The translations under genes and the position numbers were made by a program. From contig JAANDG010000303.1 in NCBI GenBank assembly GCA_036852015.1, positions 1 through 64,000 on the forward strand: a stretch of 64,000 nucleotides of DNA. The letters are read 5' to 3'. The notes under the pieces were generated by a model, which worked only from the letters and a program-made list of their open reading frames with translations, had not been told where the DNA came from and searched no databases. This DNA comes from Pelodera strongyloides (taxonomy: Eukaryota > Nematoda > Chromadorea > Rhabditida > Rhabditidae). This document shows, in pieces, positions 23,001 through 34,075 of the stretch. The first letter of the stretch is position 1. Every line of letters begins with the position of its first letter.

Positions 23001-24934
23001 CCCATATGGCAACATATCCTACCATGGGGACACATCGACTAATACAGGTAGGGCTAATCCAATATTAGGTTTCCATATATTTCCCACCAAGTCATTTATT
23101 GTTGTGATTGTGTGGATGAAAGAGTATGTTCCCATCTCCCGTGGGTGGTGACAGAAAGGCAGATATTACGCAAATCTTCGATTCGACGGTAACTGAAGTC
23201 GGCTTGGGCATTTACCTTAATTTAGAGTAGCATACGAACCTTAAAGCGAAATGCTAGCCCCTTTGGAAAATTTGCATATGATCAGCAAATCATATGTATC
23301 CTATGCTAATTTTGTACGATTCCGTGGACGATCGTACAAAATTAGCATAGGAAAATTAGCATATGATAAGCAAATCCTAAGGGGCTAGCATTTCGCTTTA
23401 AATGCTTCGCATGTGATTGAATATTCAAATTACGCTATTGCTACTTTTTAGTTTCTTTAGATGTCATATCGAATCATTATATTTCTTCTTCTTTCAGTTG
23501 ACTGGATGAGGATAGTTTCGGTTTCCCTACTACGAAAGGAAGGGATCTGGCACGGAATGCGTCCAAACACTGTGCTTATGGGAAGAACACGGAGGAGAGG
23601 ACAGCAACTGGGTAGATATCCTAGGAATTAGTGGGTATCCTAGTGCGCTCTTTTATTATAACTGTAGACCAGCGTAATGCTGCTTATTTTTAACATGTTG
23701 TATGTGGTTATGACAGTATTATATGTAGTAGTAGTATAGTAGCACATTAGCATAGTAGTATGGTTATTATAGTAAGTGTAGCCCATTCTTTTATTATAAT
23801 CATAGACCAGCGTAACGCTGCTATTTTTACACGCATTACTTATAACTATAGACTAGCGTAACACTGCTTATTTTTTTTTGTTCAACTGACCATCAACCTA
23901 TAGACGTGATTATATATTGTAGTTTATTTACTGGTATGACTGTTGTTGTTTCCTTGTTGTATAATATATTATTTACTTGACATAGGCTTCGTATGGAAGA
24001 GGATTTATTCGTAGAGAAGAGGCTTTACTCTTATTGAAAGTATTTTGTAATCGTAGTTAGGTTGTCCATTCATGTTTTCTTGCAACTCATTGTAACTTAT
24101 CATTATTCGCCCATATGTGTCGCTTTTATCGCTAGCTTTGTTTTGAATGCTTTGAATGAAGTAAAGTTATTCTCTATATTTGTTGTTGGTTGTTATTGTA
24201 TTGTAGAATTACCTTTTTATTGTATTATTTAATGTAACAAAGCAAAGGGGCGGGGCCTTTCACGCCCATTTTCCCACGCTCCGCGCGCTCCCGGCGCACT
24301 TACGGCCCACCTTTTGTAGCGGGGCCGCGCGCTCTGGGCCCCGTCTTGGTGGCGCCGCCGTGCCTGGGCCCCGGACTTTTCAGCGCGCCGCCCCGCGTAA
24401 TTTAGCGCGCCGCCCCGCACCCAAAGTTTCACGTTGCTCTCAACCAGCACATCATTCTTTTTTCTCACCCTACTATATGATTTATTATAAATATTTTTAT
24501 GTGCTCTTTTTGATCCTCAGCTGTTCATCACACAAAATAACCAAAAAAAGGTTTCTGGACGTACACCGGATTGAAAATCAAAACAAATATTTTAACATTG
24601 ATTAAATCAGTATCAAGAAAAATTACATTGAATTTTAATGCTCTGAAGCGCATTTTTAAGCTCAACAGCAGTACATTTCCGAGGATATTCTTTCACAAAT
24701 ATCTTCCCCAATTTCGCATACTAATTGTAAGTAAAACGGGTTTCACAGCCACAGTTGAGTGGTCTGGGAGATTTAACACAGAAAAATTGGGGAAATCTTT
24801 TTTTTGCGTGTGCCTGTGCTGTGCTAAATTATTATTATTAAACACATACAGCGTGATTCTGTTGTCGTTGTCACAGGCTTTGTGCACACTGCGTAGATTA
24901 GGGGAAGAAGCGCACTGAGTAGCACTACTTTCAT
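17069..24934 (-). CDS. Secreted cysteine-rich protein, short subfamily (array gene 3)
   Basis: Three exons: 24934-24850, 17588-17468 and 17321-17069, phases 1 then 2, 152 residues. Exon 1 matches gene 1 exon 1 except for V in place of A after the signal peptide (LIYAVCTKP). Exon 2 carries CTDC, PLPPGATSCPL, PDCQPL and ECTM; exon 3 carries YFMC, NGQWVYVD, QCSDNEY and ends IACAP-stop. Intron 1 is 7.3 kb because a 6.7-kb element has landed in it; in gene 1 the same intron is about 0.5 kb. All exon frames and splice sites remain intact, so the gene could still be expressed if the long intron is spliced. The weak CGCGAG acceptor is shared with gene 1. Confidence 0.55.
18862..19064. repeat. Tandem repeat, two units of about 100 bp
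   Basis: Units share TTTTATTTTCGTGCCGAATT and AGTTTAACTTAGGGCACG. They lie inside the 6.7-kb insertion. Confidence 0.8.
19223..19385. repeat. Direct repeat, first copy (second at 21703-21868)
   Basis: Landmarks TTGTTTGTGGGTAGCGATAT, CGAATGCCCGCGCTCTCACG and GGGATTGTCATTCTG are shared by both copies about 2.5 kb apart. Split direct repeats of this kind are known in PAT/Ngaro-type DIRS elements, which fits the nearby recombinase but does not prove it. Confidence 0.75.
19755..19975. repeat. Tandem repeat around TGTCCAGGACAGCA
   Basis: About two and a half units, each with CTGTCCAGGACAGCA, GGAGCC and CTGTTCACCGCA at constant spacing. TGTCCAGGACA is itself an inverted repeat. Confidence 0.7.
21590..21715. 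repeat. Direct repeat, first copy (second at 22605-22740)
   Basis: Shares CTCGCTCGCTCATTGTTTC, TAATTTTTCTTGGAGTGTAG and CCCGGAGCGGAACGTAGAG. A diverged version ends the recombinase element at about 16027-16108. Confidence 0.75.
23241..23401. mobile_element. TTAA foldback element, GCGAAATGCTAGC family
   Basis: 161 bp with TTAA at both borders and perfect termini TTAAAGCGAAATGCTAGC. The arms contain TTTGCATATGATNAGCAAAT and AATTTTGTACGAT. Nested in the 6.7-kb insertion. Other copies: 28634-28796, 40222-40392 and a diverged one at 54795-54955. Confidence 0.9.
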
Positions 24935-25086
24935 CTAAATATATAATTTAACTTTCATTTTTAAGAGATGAGCTACTTACAAAACATTACTCTTTACGAA
25001 ATTAAATGTGCAAAAAAAGAAAAAAACAGCGGCGAAAAAAAATACGAAAAAAACTACAATTGAAAAACAGTAACGATTGTGTGCTC

Positions 25087-25292
25087 TACTGTCTCATAGA
25101 TAGAAGAACCATTCCAGGTCTCCTTATGAAGCCATAACCCATGCAAAATATCGATTATGTAATAACGGTATTTTATTGAGCACTCCACTCTACTCTACTC
25201 TACATTCAAATAGATAATAAAATGTAAACGGCAGACCCTCCTTTGATAAACTATTCATTTTATTTCATTCTTTTTTGGCCAATTTTACGAGG
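25087..25292 (-). promoter_or_regulatory. Conserved block upstream of gene 3 (candidate promoter region)
   Basis: Same block as 3805-4012, again starting about 150 bp upstream of the signal-peptide exon. The constant distance fits a promoter or a leader region, though simple duplication explains it equally well. Confidence 0.4.
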
Positions 25293-25653
25293 TCTATTTG
25301 TTGTAAAACGTCGTATATTTTGCAAAATGTTGTGCTGAAATTCATAAAAAAATTTTTACTGTTTTTCTTTCGCCCGTCTGTCTGTCTGTATTCACAAGGG
25401 AACTATCGTGGAGTTTTGAAGAAGAAGAAAATTTTTAGATGAGGTTTTATTGAAAACGAAAAAAAATTCTGGACCCTCAAAGTTTTTGTCATCACACTTA
25501 GTTGCTTCCAATAAGCTGAATGTGGTTGGGGGGTGGCTGGAGGGCGTTCAAATGCTCGCCTGCAAGTGGTACATCGGGAGGGCGACTTCGCTAATGCACA
25601 ATGTCTTTTTGTGGGTATAATATTGGTTTGGTTTTCTATAAACATTACATTTC

Positions 25654-25654
<1 letters not shown>

Positions 25655-25722
<68 letters not shown>
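25655..25722. repeat. (GT)n microsatellite
   Basis: A pure GT tract, longer than its counterpart at 4416-4461. Confidence 0.95.
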
Positions 25723-25724
<2 letters not shown>

Positions 25725-25876
25725 CGTGTGTATGTGTGTACATATCCACGTACATATCCATTTGTGTACCAAGTAGTCGGCAGTTCATCACATTTTATTA
25801 TTACAACCAAACCTTTTTCTAGAAGTTGTATACTATTCATTATTGCACTCAATTTTTTCTATTGCACTCTCACCTC

Positions 25877-26267
25877 TTAAAGGGACAGGCCCATTAAAAT
25901 AAACCTATATTTACGTTACGTTCATAATGACTATCAAGCATTTTATTACAATATAAACAAACTAAATTTCACCATTATTCGCCCTGGAAAACTTTTTTCC
26001 AATGCGCTCAACGCATATGTATACCATAAACTGCAGATTTCAAAGCTATATATGCAAATTTTAATCGCATTATAATTTCACGATAAATTTGCATAGACGA
26101 CAAGGATATTTGCGGCTTTACGGTATACATATGCGTTGAGCGCATTGGAAAAAGGTTTTCCAGGGCGAATGATGGTGAAATTTAGTTTGTTTATATTGTA
26201 ATAAAAAATGCTTGATAGTCGTCGTGAACGTATCGTAAATATAGATTTACTTTGATGGGCCTGTCCT
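25877..26267. mobile_element. TTAA foldback element, GACAGGCCCATC family
   Basis: The left end TTAAAGGGACAGGCCCAT is intact. The right end GATGGGCCTGTCC has lost its last bases and the TTAA. It is absent from the homologous site downstream of 4660, so it inserted after the duplication. Confidence 0.85.
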
Positions 26268-26341
26268 ACAAAAAAGCAGATAAACTGAAAACGATAGATA
26301 TGATTTGAAAGTTTAATAGATATATATATATCTATATATAT

Positions 26342-26373
<32 letters not shown>

Positions 26374-26528
26374 ATGAGCTTATTTGGGTAAAGAAACAAT
26401 TATTCCTCTAGTATTAGTGATTACTTTCATTTCAAAGACTTTATAGCCATTGGCCAACAACATTAAAGATACTTGGCGTCAGTGAAATTATTGTATTGTG
26501 TTTATTGGTTATTGGTAGACTAGGAACA

Positions 26529-26672
26529 TTAGCCTCCAAAATTGTCGTCACAAACAAAAGTGGCCCCGGTGTCGGCTGGGTTCACTGCTGCGAAACTATC
26601 ATCGACGTACTGAAAAAGGAGTTTTTTTAGCACTGTACTCTCTCTCTTTCTCTTTCTCACTCTCACTTTCTG

Positions 26673-26707
<35 letters not shown>

Positions 26708-29700
26708 TCCTAATTCATTCTCCAAATAATCCTGCATGTTTAATAAATGAGAAACCCACATAAGCAGTGCCATCTGGCATACAGCCGGCTTCGTAGACTT
26801 CTTTCCAAGTACCACCGACAGAAGCCCAGAATCCTGGCCCGACGAAGTCCGGACACCTGAATGCAAAGGGTTTTGATGGAAATCGTGCAACTGTAAGTTC
26901 AATGGGCATTACCTAAAATTTAGTAGCATTTACTACACCTCATTACCAGAATTAAACCATCGTAGAGGACTAATTTATCAGAGTAGCTACTGTCCTGGGA
27001 AAAGGTACTTATTGTCATTTGAAATGTTTTGGCTAGACGCTGGTACAAGCAACTCTCGCCACGCCTGTCTATCTTCGCTCAGAACATGACGTCTAAAAGA
27101 CTTACTGGTATGAGTAACAGTCGCCAGTACCCGAAGCTAATGTGACAGGCGGGGAACAAGTCGTCGTGCCGGAGGGACATGGTCCGGTGTAGGCAGGGAA
27201 ATTGCACGAGTCGCACGCTATAATCATCGATGTGGTACTTGACAACCTAGCTGGCAATGGTCAGGCGGCTCAGTAATCACAAAGTTCATTAAAGGGATGG
27301 GTTCGCTACAAAATCACCTTGTTTTTATGTTTTAGTTTGATTGTACAAAGGTAAAATTAAACAAAGATCATAAAAAATGTTTCTTGAATTACTCCCTAGT
27401 GAAGATATTAGGTAAAAAGGGTGAGTATTGATCGATCTTCCGATAACATGAGTAAACAAGATAAACTAGGGAAGCTAAGAGATATGGCTGAAACACACTG
27501 TTTTTTTTTCATTGTTTTAAGTAAAATAAACGATCAAAACTACAGTTTATTTTGCTCAAAACAGTGTGTTTCAGCCATATCTCTTAGCTTCCCTAGTTTA
27601 TCTTGTTTACTCATGTTATCGGAAGATCGATCAATATTCACCCTCTTTACCTAATATCTTCCCTAGGGAGTAATTCAAGAAACATTGTTTATGCTCTTTG
27701 TTTAATTTTACCTTTGTGCAATCAAACTAAAGCATAAAAACAAGGTGACTTTGTAGTGAAGTAAGCAATTTGAGCAATAGACTACCAGTGCGAAAATGTA
27801 CTTTGAGCTTAAGTGGCTAAACTAGTCTAAAACTAGAAAATGGTTGGCCGCTTGTGCGGATACAGTTTTTTTATGATATGTCAGTTACAACTATTTTATG
27901 TGGGATTATTTCCTTTTATGATTGGTGGGTATGCATATATGCTATACATTTTTCATATTTCTTTGATTGCCTATTTCGAATTTTAACCATTGAATTCTTT
28001 CATCGTCTCTTATGGCGTTGCGCTCTTTCTACGAGTCTAATAAACATTTAACCATTTAAATAAAAGGCACTTACGGACAGTTGTAGTCGTAGTTGTCGTG
28101 GTTGTCGTGGTTGTCGTGGTTGTCGTGGTTGTCGTGGTTGTCGTGGTTGTCGTGGTGGTGTGTGTGGTTGTCGTGGTTGTCGTGGTTGTCGTGGTTGTCG
28201 TAGTTGTGGTCGTTGTTGTGGTAGTTGTTGTCGTGGTAGTTGTCGTGTCGGTCGTGGTAGTGGTTGCATCTGCCGTAGTTGTGGTAGCCTCCGTAGTAGC
28301 CGTGGTCGTAGTCAGCTCTGTTGTCGCTGTAGTAGTTGTTGCGTCCGTCGCCGTAGTTGCTGAAGATGTAGTTGTGGGTGCGCTAGTCGCTGAAACAAAA
28401 GAACACCTTAATTTGCTGTACTTAAAGTGAAATACCGACCGAAACGCATCGTGGACTGTGGACGTGTGGACAAATGAGACTTAAGTATTTATACTTTTCA
28501 TTTTTCTTACCTAGTTGTTTATAAACGTAGAGAAAACGTATGACGGGCCAGAAACCTTATTTGGAAAATGATTAGATGAAAAAAATTTATTTGAACTTTA
28601 TTTGATTATTTGAACTTTAATCTTGTTCCTGACTAATGCTAGCCTCTTTGGAAAATTTGCATATGATAAGCAAATCCTATGTATCCTATGCTAATTTTGT
28701 ACGATTGCCGTGGACGATCGTACAAAATTAGCATAGGATACATAGGATTTGCTTATCATATGCAAATTTTCCAAAGGGGCTAGTATTTCGCTTTAATAGT
28801 GTATTTAACTGCTGTTTCGCGAGGCCGAAACAGGGCGAATCTGGCCCAAAAATCATTCAGCGCGGCTTTCACTGTCCATACATAAGGACAATTTGAAACT
28901 CGCCGCAAAAATTGAAGATCAGGGACAAATTAGAATTTAGTAAAGATATTCGCATGCAAGTAGCTAGTATGTGTACTAATTCAAATTTGTCCCTGATCTT
29001 CAATTTTTGTAGCGAGTTTCTCAATGAGTTTCTATATGGAAAGTGAAAGCCGCCCTGAATGATTTTTTGAGGTGTTTCGTGCTTCCGAAACAGCAGTGAA
29101 ATACTCTATAAAAGTGAGCACTCCTGGTTCCATTAAAGGGAATGTCAAGCCGGTTTTGCATGTTGGGCTCAAAAAAAGCTTGCGTTTTGAAGGTAAGGAA
29201 AGTGAAAATAAAAATAAACAAAAACTTTCATGTAAGAAGAAAAATAATTTCAAACCCCTCCAAAGAACTCCTTCAGTATGGGAGTCGAGTCGTGTGGACA
29301 GAGCTAGGCCAAATCGCTGTCCACGGGACGGTTTGAATTACCGGATCGCCGCAACGCACCCGTTTGCGTGAGTTGCGGCGAGTTTTGTTCAGGCTTATGA
29401 CAAAATTTCAAATATTCCATTCTGTCGCCATTTTATGGGTGTACTGTATTGTGCGCCTTTTGAGATTTACTTAATCTGCGCCGAAAAGATGTATTCTGCG
29501 CAGAATCCCCATTGACATGCCCTTTAAATGACCATTAAATGTGAACAACGTTTCTACATTTGAGGTGTTTGGTATAAATAGGCCAACTTTTCACATCTCT
29601 CCAAATTTAGCGCATTTGAATCTCAGTACATGAATTTTGGAATATGCGCTTCAGACTTTTCATATAAGTAGGCCCTTGTCCGCCTACATTGAACTGGAAA

Positions 29701-29884
29701 GTCGCCTCAGGCGGCGTTAGCCGTCTGGTACAAATACTCGAAAATGAGGAATTCTTGTAGTATGAAGACGAAACAAAAGAAACAAAAAAAGCTTACTTGT
29801 TTCTCCGGGTTGGGTACGCATACAGCCATAACTTGCCGCCACAAAAATAACTAATAAAACTTTCCCCGATTGGGATAAACGCAT
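26529..29884 (-). CDS. Secreted Thr-rich, cysteine-rich protein (array gene 4)
   Basis: Five exons: 29884-29797, 28389-28075, 27217-27106, 26856-26736 and 26609-26529; phases 1, 1, 2, 0; 238 residues. The signal-peptide exon (MRLSQSGKVLLVIFVAASYG) is followed by CMRTQPGET and is unrelated in sequence to that of gene 2, while exons 2-5 are very close to gene 2, so the 5' exon has been exchanged. Exon 2 encodes about 105 residues of nearly pure Thr. Exon 3 has CDSC, PCPSGTTTC and DCYSYQ; exon 4 CPDF, FWASVGGTW and EAGCMPDG; exon 5 YVDDSFAAVNP and VCDDNFGG-stop. The donor of exon 4 is GC (CAT|GCAGGA) where genes 2 and 5 have GT. Intron 2 holds a foldback element and a SINE-like repeat. Likely a secreted, mucin-like protein; role unknown. 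Confidence 0.7.
27289..27760. mobile_element. TTAA foldback element in intron 2 of gene 4
   Basis: The left end TTAAAGGGATGGGTTCGC is intact; the right end stops at TAGTGAA. Long complementary arms around GAAACACACTG and CAGTGTGTTTC make a hairpin. It shows the undisturbed structure of the family seen at 1211-2482. Confidence 0.85.
27785..28056. mobile_element. SINE- or LINE-tail-like dispersed repeat
   Basis: The block recurs inverted at about 59797-60035, sharing CATTGAATTCTTTCATCGTC, TCTTATGGCGTTGCGCTCTT and a terminal AAACATTTAA-type tail. The tail ends 19 bp from the donor of gene 4 exon 2, inside the intron. Confidence 0.7.
28634..28796. mobile_element. TTAA foldback element, GCGAAATGCTAGC family
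   Basis: The right end (CTAGTATTTCGCTTTAA) is intact and the left end is shortened to AATGCTAGCC. It lies in intron 1 of gene 4. Confidence 0.85.
28811..29094. repeat. Foldback repeat in intron 1 of gene 4
   Basis: CTGTTTCG ends are inverted, and the inner arms pair through AAATTGAAGATCAGGGACAA and TTGTCCCTGATCTTCAATTT. No TTAA border. Confidence 0.7.
29133..29527. mobile_element. TTAA foldback element, AATGTCAAGCC family
   Basis: Ends TTAAAGGGAATGTCAAGCC and TTGACATGCCCTTTAA with TTAA at both borders. Inverted similarity is confined to about 20 bp at the ends. Confidence 0.7.
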
Positions 29885-29948
29885 TATTCTGAAAACACTC
29901 GTGAAGATAAAAAAGCAACCAACATTGTTCAGATGTGTTGAAAGTGTA

Positions 29949-31004
29949 TTAAAGGGATAGGTTCATCTCAAATCACCCCTCTTTTTATTGTTTTTATTAA
30001 TAATAGCACAAATATCATTCACAATGAGAATTAAGTCAATAACAGAACAATACGCCTCGCAGAAGAAGCTTCCTTTATTGGAAACTGGGTGATCGGAAGC
30101 TAAAATCTAAACGCAAAAACTTATACCGTACACATATCGTGCGGGCTAATGGCAATTAGCCAAGTTACAAACTACACTCGGCAGGACATTATTTCCCACG
30201 GCATAGGTGACTCTAGGCCCGCAGGCATGCATTTAAGCAAATATGCCCTAGGGCGTGCCCTTCAATTGTAGAAGGCCGGGATAAGGCCACAAACGGGGAA
30301 AATGTCGGTCCGAACCTGGGGCGTGCCCTTTACATGGCACTTTGCCGTAGCCTTGCATTTTGTAAAGCGCGCGAAAGTTGGGATTTAAATTTTTGTGAAG
30401 CAGCTGCCGTAATATTTCGCAACCAGCAGAGACGACCATACGCGGTATGGCCGAGTGGTCTAAGGCGCTAGTTTGGAGTACGTGTTTAGCTAATGTCGCA
30501 AGTTCGATTCCTGTCCGGTGCATTTGTCTTGCGAAGTTCTAGGTACTTATGTATGTTGTGTTTCCGTGTGTAAGTTCGTGGTTGGTTAGCTAAAACGGTG
30601 TATTTTCTTTTTCTGCCCGTTTCAAAACGGCCCGTTTGTGGCCCTATCACAAAAGCCTCAGGGCGTACCCAGGGCACCCTCTAAGGCCGGTAACGGGCCA
30701 GCCCCGTTCCACAGAAAAGGGCACGCCTTCGGGCCTATAGTCACCTGAGGGTGAATTGCATTTAATCGCTTGGCCGAGTGTAGTTTGTAACTTGGCTAAT
30801 TGCCATTAGCCCGGGCGATCGATACGGTGTTAGTTTTTGTGTTTAGATTTTGGCTTCCGATCACCTAGTTTCCAATAAAGGAAGCTTCTTCTGCGAGGCG
30901 TATGGTTCTGTGATTGATTTAATTTTCATTGTGAATGATATTTGTGCTATTATTAATAGAAACAATAAAAAGAGGGGTGATTTGAGATGAACCTATCCCT
31001 TTAA
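29949..31004. mobile_element. 1.06-kb TTAA foldback element with a tRNA-like core
   Basis: The ends TTAAAGGGATAGGTTCATCTC and their complement are flush with TTAA on both sides. The arms extend over 200 bp, with landmarks AATATCATTCACAATGA, GAAGAAGCTTCC and AGCCAAGTTACAAACTACAC. The centre is unique and contains a Leu-type tRNA-like sequence. Confidence 0.8.
30440..30522 (+). pseudogene. tRNA-like sequence (Leu/Ser type), degenerate
   Basis: TGGCCGAGTGGTCTAAGGCG (A-box) and AAGTTCGATTCC (B-box) are at normal distance. The acceptor and anticodon stems do not close, so it is unlikely to be a working tRNA. ORFs antisense to it are artefacts. Confidence 0.5.
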
Positions 31005-34000
31005 ACATAGTAACGAAACAACTATTTATAATTTATAATAAAATAAATTGGCTCAAACTCGATGTCTTGCAGCAAGCCTTCAGTAGATTTAATCCATATC
31101 ACTAAATCCAAAATTTCCAAATAAATTGATTCGCGTAAACTGCTTTTTGCCCGTAGACTTTTTGCTCTAGCGCGGCAGGCTTTTCCAAATTCTGGCGGTC
31201 ACTAGTTTCTCCTATTAAAAGCCTTCTAAAAACATGAGCCGAGTCGTTATTTGTTTGATTTATAGTCTAGGAATGAGCCTGAAATACGTCAGAAACTGCA
31301 GTGACAACTATCCTTGAAAGAGTCTAGTACAGGAAACGGAATAATTGCCGAAACCACAGAAAACGTCACAGGCCCTTCACACTCGCTAGTGACCATTTGA
31401 TGACCAGTTGATGACGGTTTTCGATAAAAATTGGTCACCACATGGTAATGAAGTGGCCACCAAATAGTCACCAAATTTCCTTGTGCCTAAGGTGATTTCG
31501 TCAACACGCCTGCAATTATGAAGCATATATGAGTACCAGACGGCTACGCCGCCTGAAGTCGTCTTTATTCATTTATTTATTTATGTATTAAATAACACCA
31601 CAGGGTGTGCATCACAATGAAATGATGAAAAGAAAGTAGTATGTAACTCGTCGTGTTGTTGTTGAAAAACAATGGGAACAAGCGTAATGTGGTGCCAGGC
31701 ATTTCAAGTTTTGCAAATACTTGCCGCGATCGTATGATATGTGGACGATATTGCATTGTTACCTCAACAAATGGGCTTTATATAATAAGCTACCACGTTT
31801 ACAGCTGAAGTACTAAATACATAAATGTAGCCAACGCAGAGGGAGGGACAATCTCTACTCTCTGCACCTCTAGCCTTGAGTAATCGAGCAAGTGGAATTT
31901 GAAACTCGTCCTCTATCTAAGGACATACGAGGAAGACGCCCTATGTTCTTCATTTGCAGTGTAGCGGAAATAATAATCCCATGTTTCCTCCCAAACAAGC
32001 GGGAAACGCGGGATTCCGTCCTTATTGCGAGCGCTAATCAGGGGCCTTGCCGCTAACACAAGGAAGATTGTCGCGCTCAAAATAATGGATGTGCGGCGCT
32101 GTTCTCGCTCAACAGTTTAAGAAGCGCTTACGTTGCTACAAGTCATCGGTATCTGCTGTATGTAAAGCTTTTCCTGATCAAAGATTTTGCCATATGCACA
32201 AAGGTGTTGTAGGTTGCAGTAAAGCTGACTAGGCTCTTCACGACATACTTTCTATATCTGCTTCAGGTTTACTATTTCAGGCTCTTACAATGATTGGATC
32301 ACGAGTGTTGCTGTTGAGACTAGGGCTCAACTTTCGTTACACGCATTCCTATATGAGATGTGGATTATGTAGTACAAATTAGAATGGGCTGGATGTCGGA
32401 TAGAATGGGTGTGCAGCCCGAATTAGCATGTTAACTAGGATACTTATATGAGTGGCACATAATACGTTTATCCCAAGATCGACATGTAGCCGGATGCGGA
32501 CGTGGATGTGTGGTGCTGTTGGACCGATGCCGTCGTGGACAAGGACGTGTGTGGCACAAGCTGGACCATCGACAGACGGAGGCGCGCTCAAAGACCTCAA
32601 GCCCTACTGGTAGCCAAGTAGGAGAAGAGAAGTCAAAGAAGACCGCTCCTGCGTATATGAAGAGGACACGACCGCACTCATGTTTCTGTTTCTAATAAAG
32701 ATGGGCCTCGGCCAATTACTACCGTGTTCATTTACTGTTACTAATATTGGTTCGTTTATGTTGCTGCCGTCGACATGAGACCGTATTCTCGCATCACTGG
32801 TAGGTCTCCCAATTGTGAATGCCCTACCAGTGGGAGAAAAAGCGCTAATTCTGGTGTACTGGTAGGAGGCGCGGCGCGTGTCGCGATTTCCCAATTGGTA
32901 GCGGATTGGGAGGGCTGTGGCATGCATTCGGCCTACCACAGGAGATTTCCACTACCAGAGCCTACCACTGGTAGGCCTCTCCCATTTCCAATCTGGTAGA
33001 CCTACCAGAAGAGGAGATTGGGAATGGCCTACCAAAATGCCTTTCCCAAAGTGGCGCGAGAATACGGGCTATGGTTACGCGTTGTCTTCTGGGATCATCT
33101 CTGTGAAGGATGGGCACTCCTTTACAGTTGCATCGTTAATTTCTTTGTTCTGGATACAAATTGTAAGTTTTCACAAGTAAACATTTTCAGTTGTAAATAA
33201 AGTGTTGTAGGTTGGTGAAGCTGAGTAGTCTCATAACGACATAATTTCTATGTCTGATTCAGGTTTACTATTTCACTCTCGTACAATAATTGGGCACGAG
33301 TGTTGCATCGTTCACGTCTTTCTTCTGAATACGAATTATAAGTTTTCGTTTCAAAGCCCGGTCGTTATTTCGCTTTAATGTGCGTTCTTCAACACACCTG
33401 CAATAATGAAACATAGTATTAGAATTTCTTTATTATACAAATTGTAAGTTTTCACAAATAAACAGTTTCCATTGTAAATAAAGGTAAACACATTTATTAG
33501 GGTAACACATAAAGCAACAATACATTAAGTTACAAAGAAGCAAATAAATCAAATTATTAACATAGATAAAATTGCTCCATTTACAATTTACAATTTAAAC
33601 TAGCAAACAATTATTAGGCGAACAAGAAATAATTCGCGTTAGTGTTCCTGCAAGAAATAGGCAAAGAGTAAAAAATACCAGTACACAATATTGCACAAAT
33701 TAACAAAGTATTCTTATTATTTTTCGTAATATTTATTATAAATATTTCATATTTTAGGTTAATTCTATAACACAACACAATGTCACAAGGAGAGCATAAA
33801 TATATGTGGCACTAAAGTACTAGACATTAAAAAAAATACTAAAGGATTACAACAAATTATGCTATGATATTTGACAACATTTCTTCGGTAAACTTGAACG
33901 TATTCGAAAGTGAAAAACGTTTATTATCAGACTCAAATATATTAAGGAAACAAGTTTATTGGGCAAAATAAACAAAAAAATTTTCTATTGATGAAAATTG

Positions 34001-34075
34001 ATCAACAAACTTACAGATAGTTGAAATCAGTGAAATTCTTATAATATATTTGTCCGTACCTGCGGGCTAGGAACT
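31005..34075. repeat. Duplicated spacer between genes 4 and 5
   Basis: Blocks at 31020-31490, 31790-32110 and 33190-33760 recur in the same order at 38080-38560, 38870-39065 and 39165-39690, upstream of gene 5. Shared landmarks: TTTATAATTTATAATAAAAT, ATGTAGCCAACGCAGAGGG, GCATTATTTCG-like motifs and TATTAGGGTA(A/T)CACAT. No gene is seen in either copy. Confidence 0.7.
32799..33045. repeat. Cluster of TGGTAGG / CCTACCA motifs
   Basis: About a dozen GGTAG or CTACC words in both orientations, with GGGAG/CTCCC companions, make several overlapping short hairpins. No homologous copy exists in the window. Confidence 0.5.

Larger units (their letters stand above)
17747..24437. mobile_element. 6.7-kb insertion with GC-rich inverted ends in intron 1 of gene 3
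   Basis: The borders come from aligning gene 1 and gene 3 introns: host sequence stops at TCTC (17743-17746) and resumes at TCTC (24438-24441), a candidate 4-bp target duplication. The ends are imperfect inverted repeats (GGAAACTTGG..GGGGCGGCGCGC and the complement of ..GAAACTTTGGGTGCGGGGCGGC). The interior has no long ORF. It has tandem and direct repeats: about 18862-19064 (twice about 100 bp), 19755-19975, 19223-19385 repeated at 21703-21868, and 21590-21715 repeated at 22605-22740. Confidence 0.65.

Noticed and set aside
30248..30677. Minus-strand ORFs with phrases such as PDRNRTCDIS
   Set aside because: This is the usual antisense translation of a tRNA B-box region.
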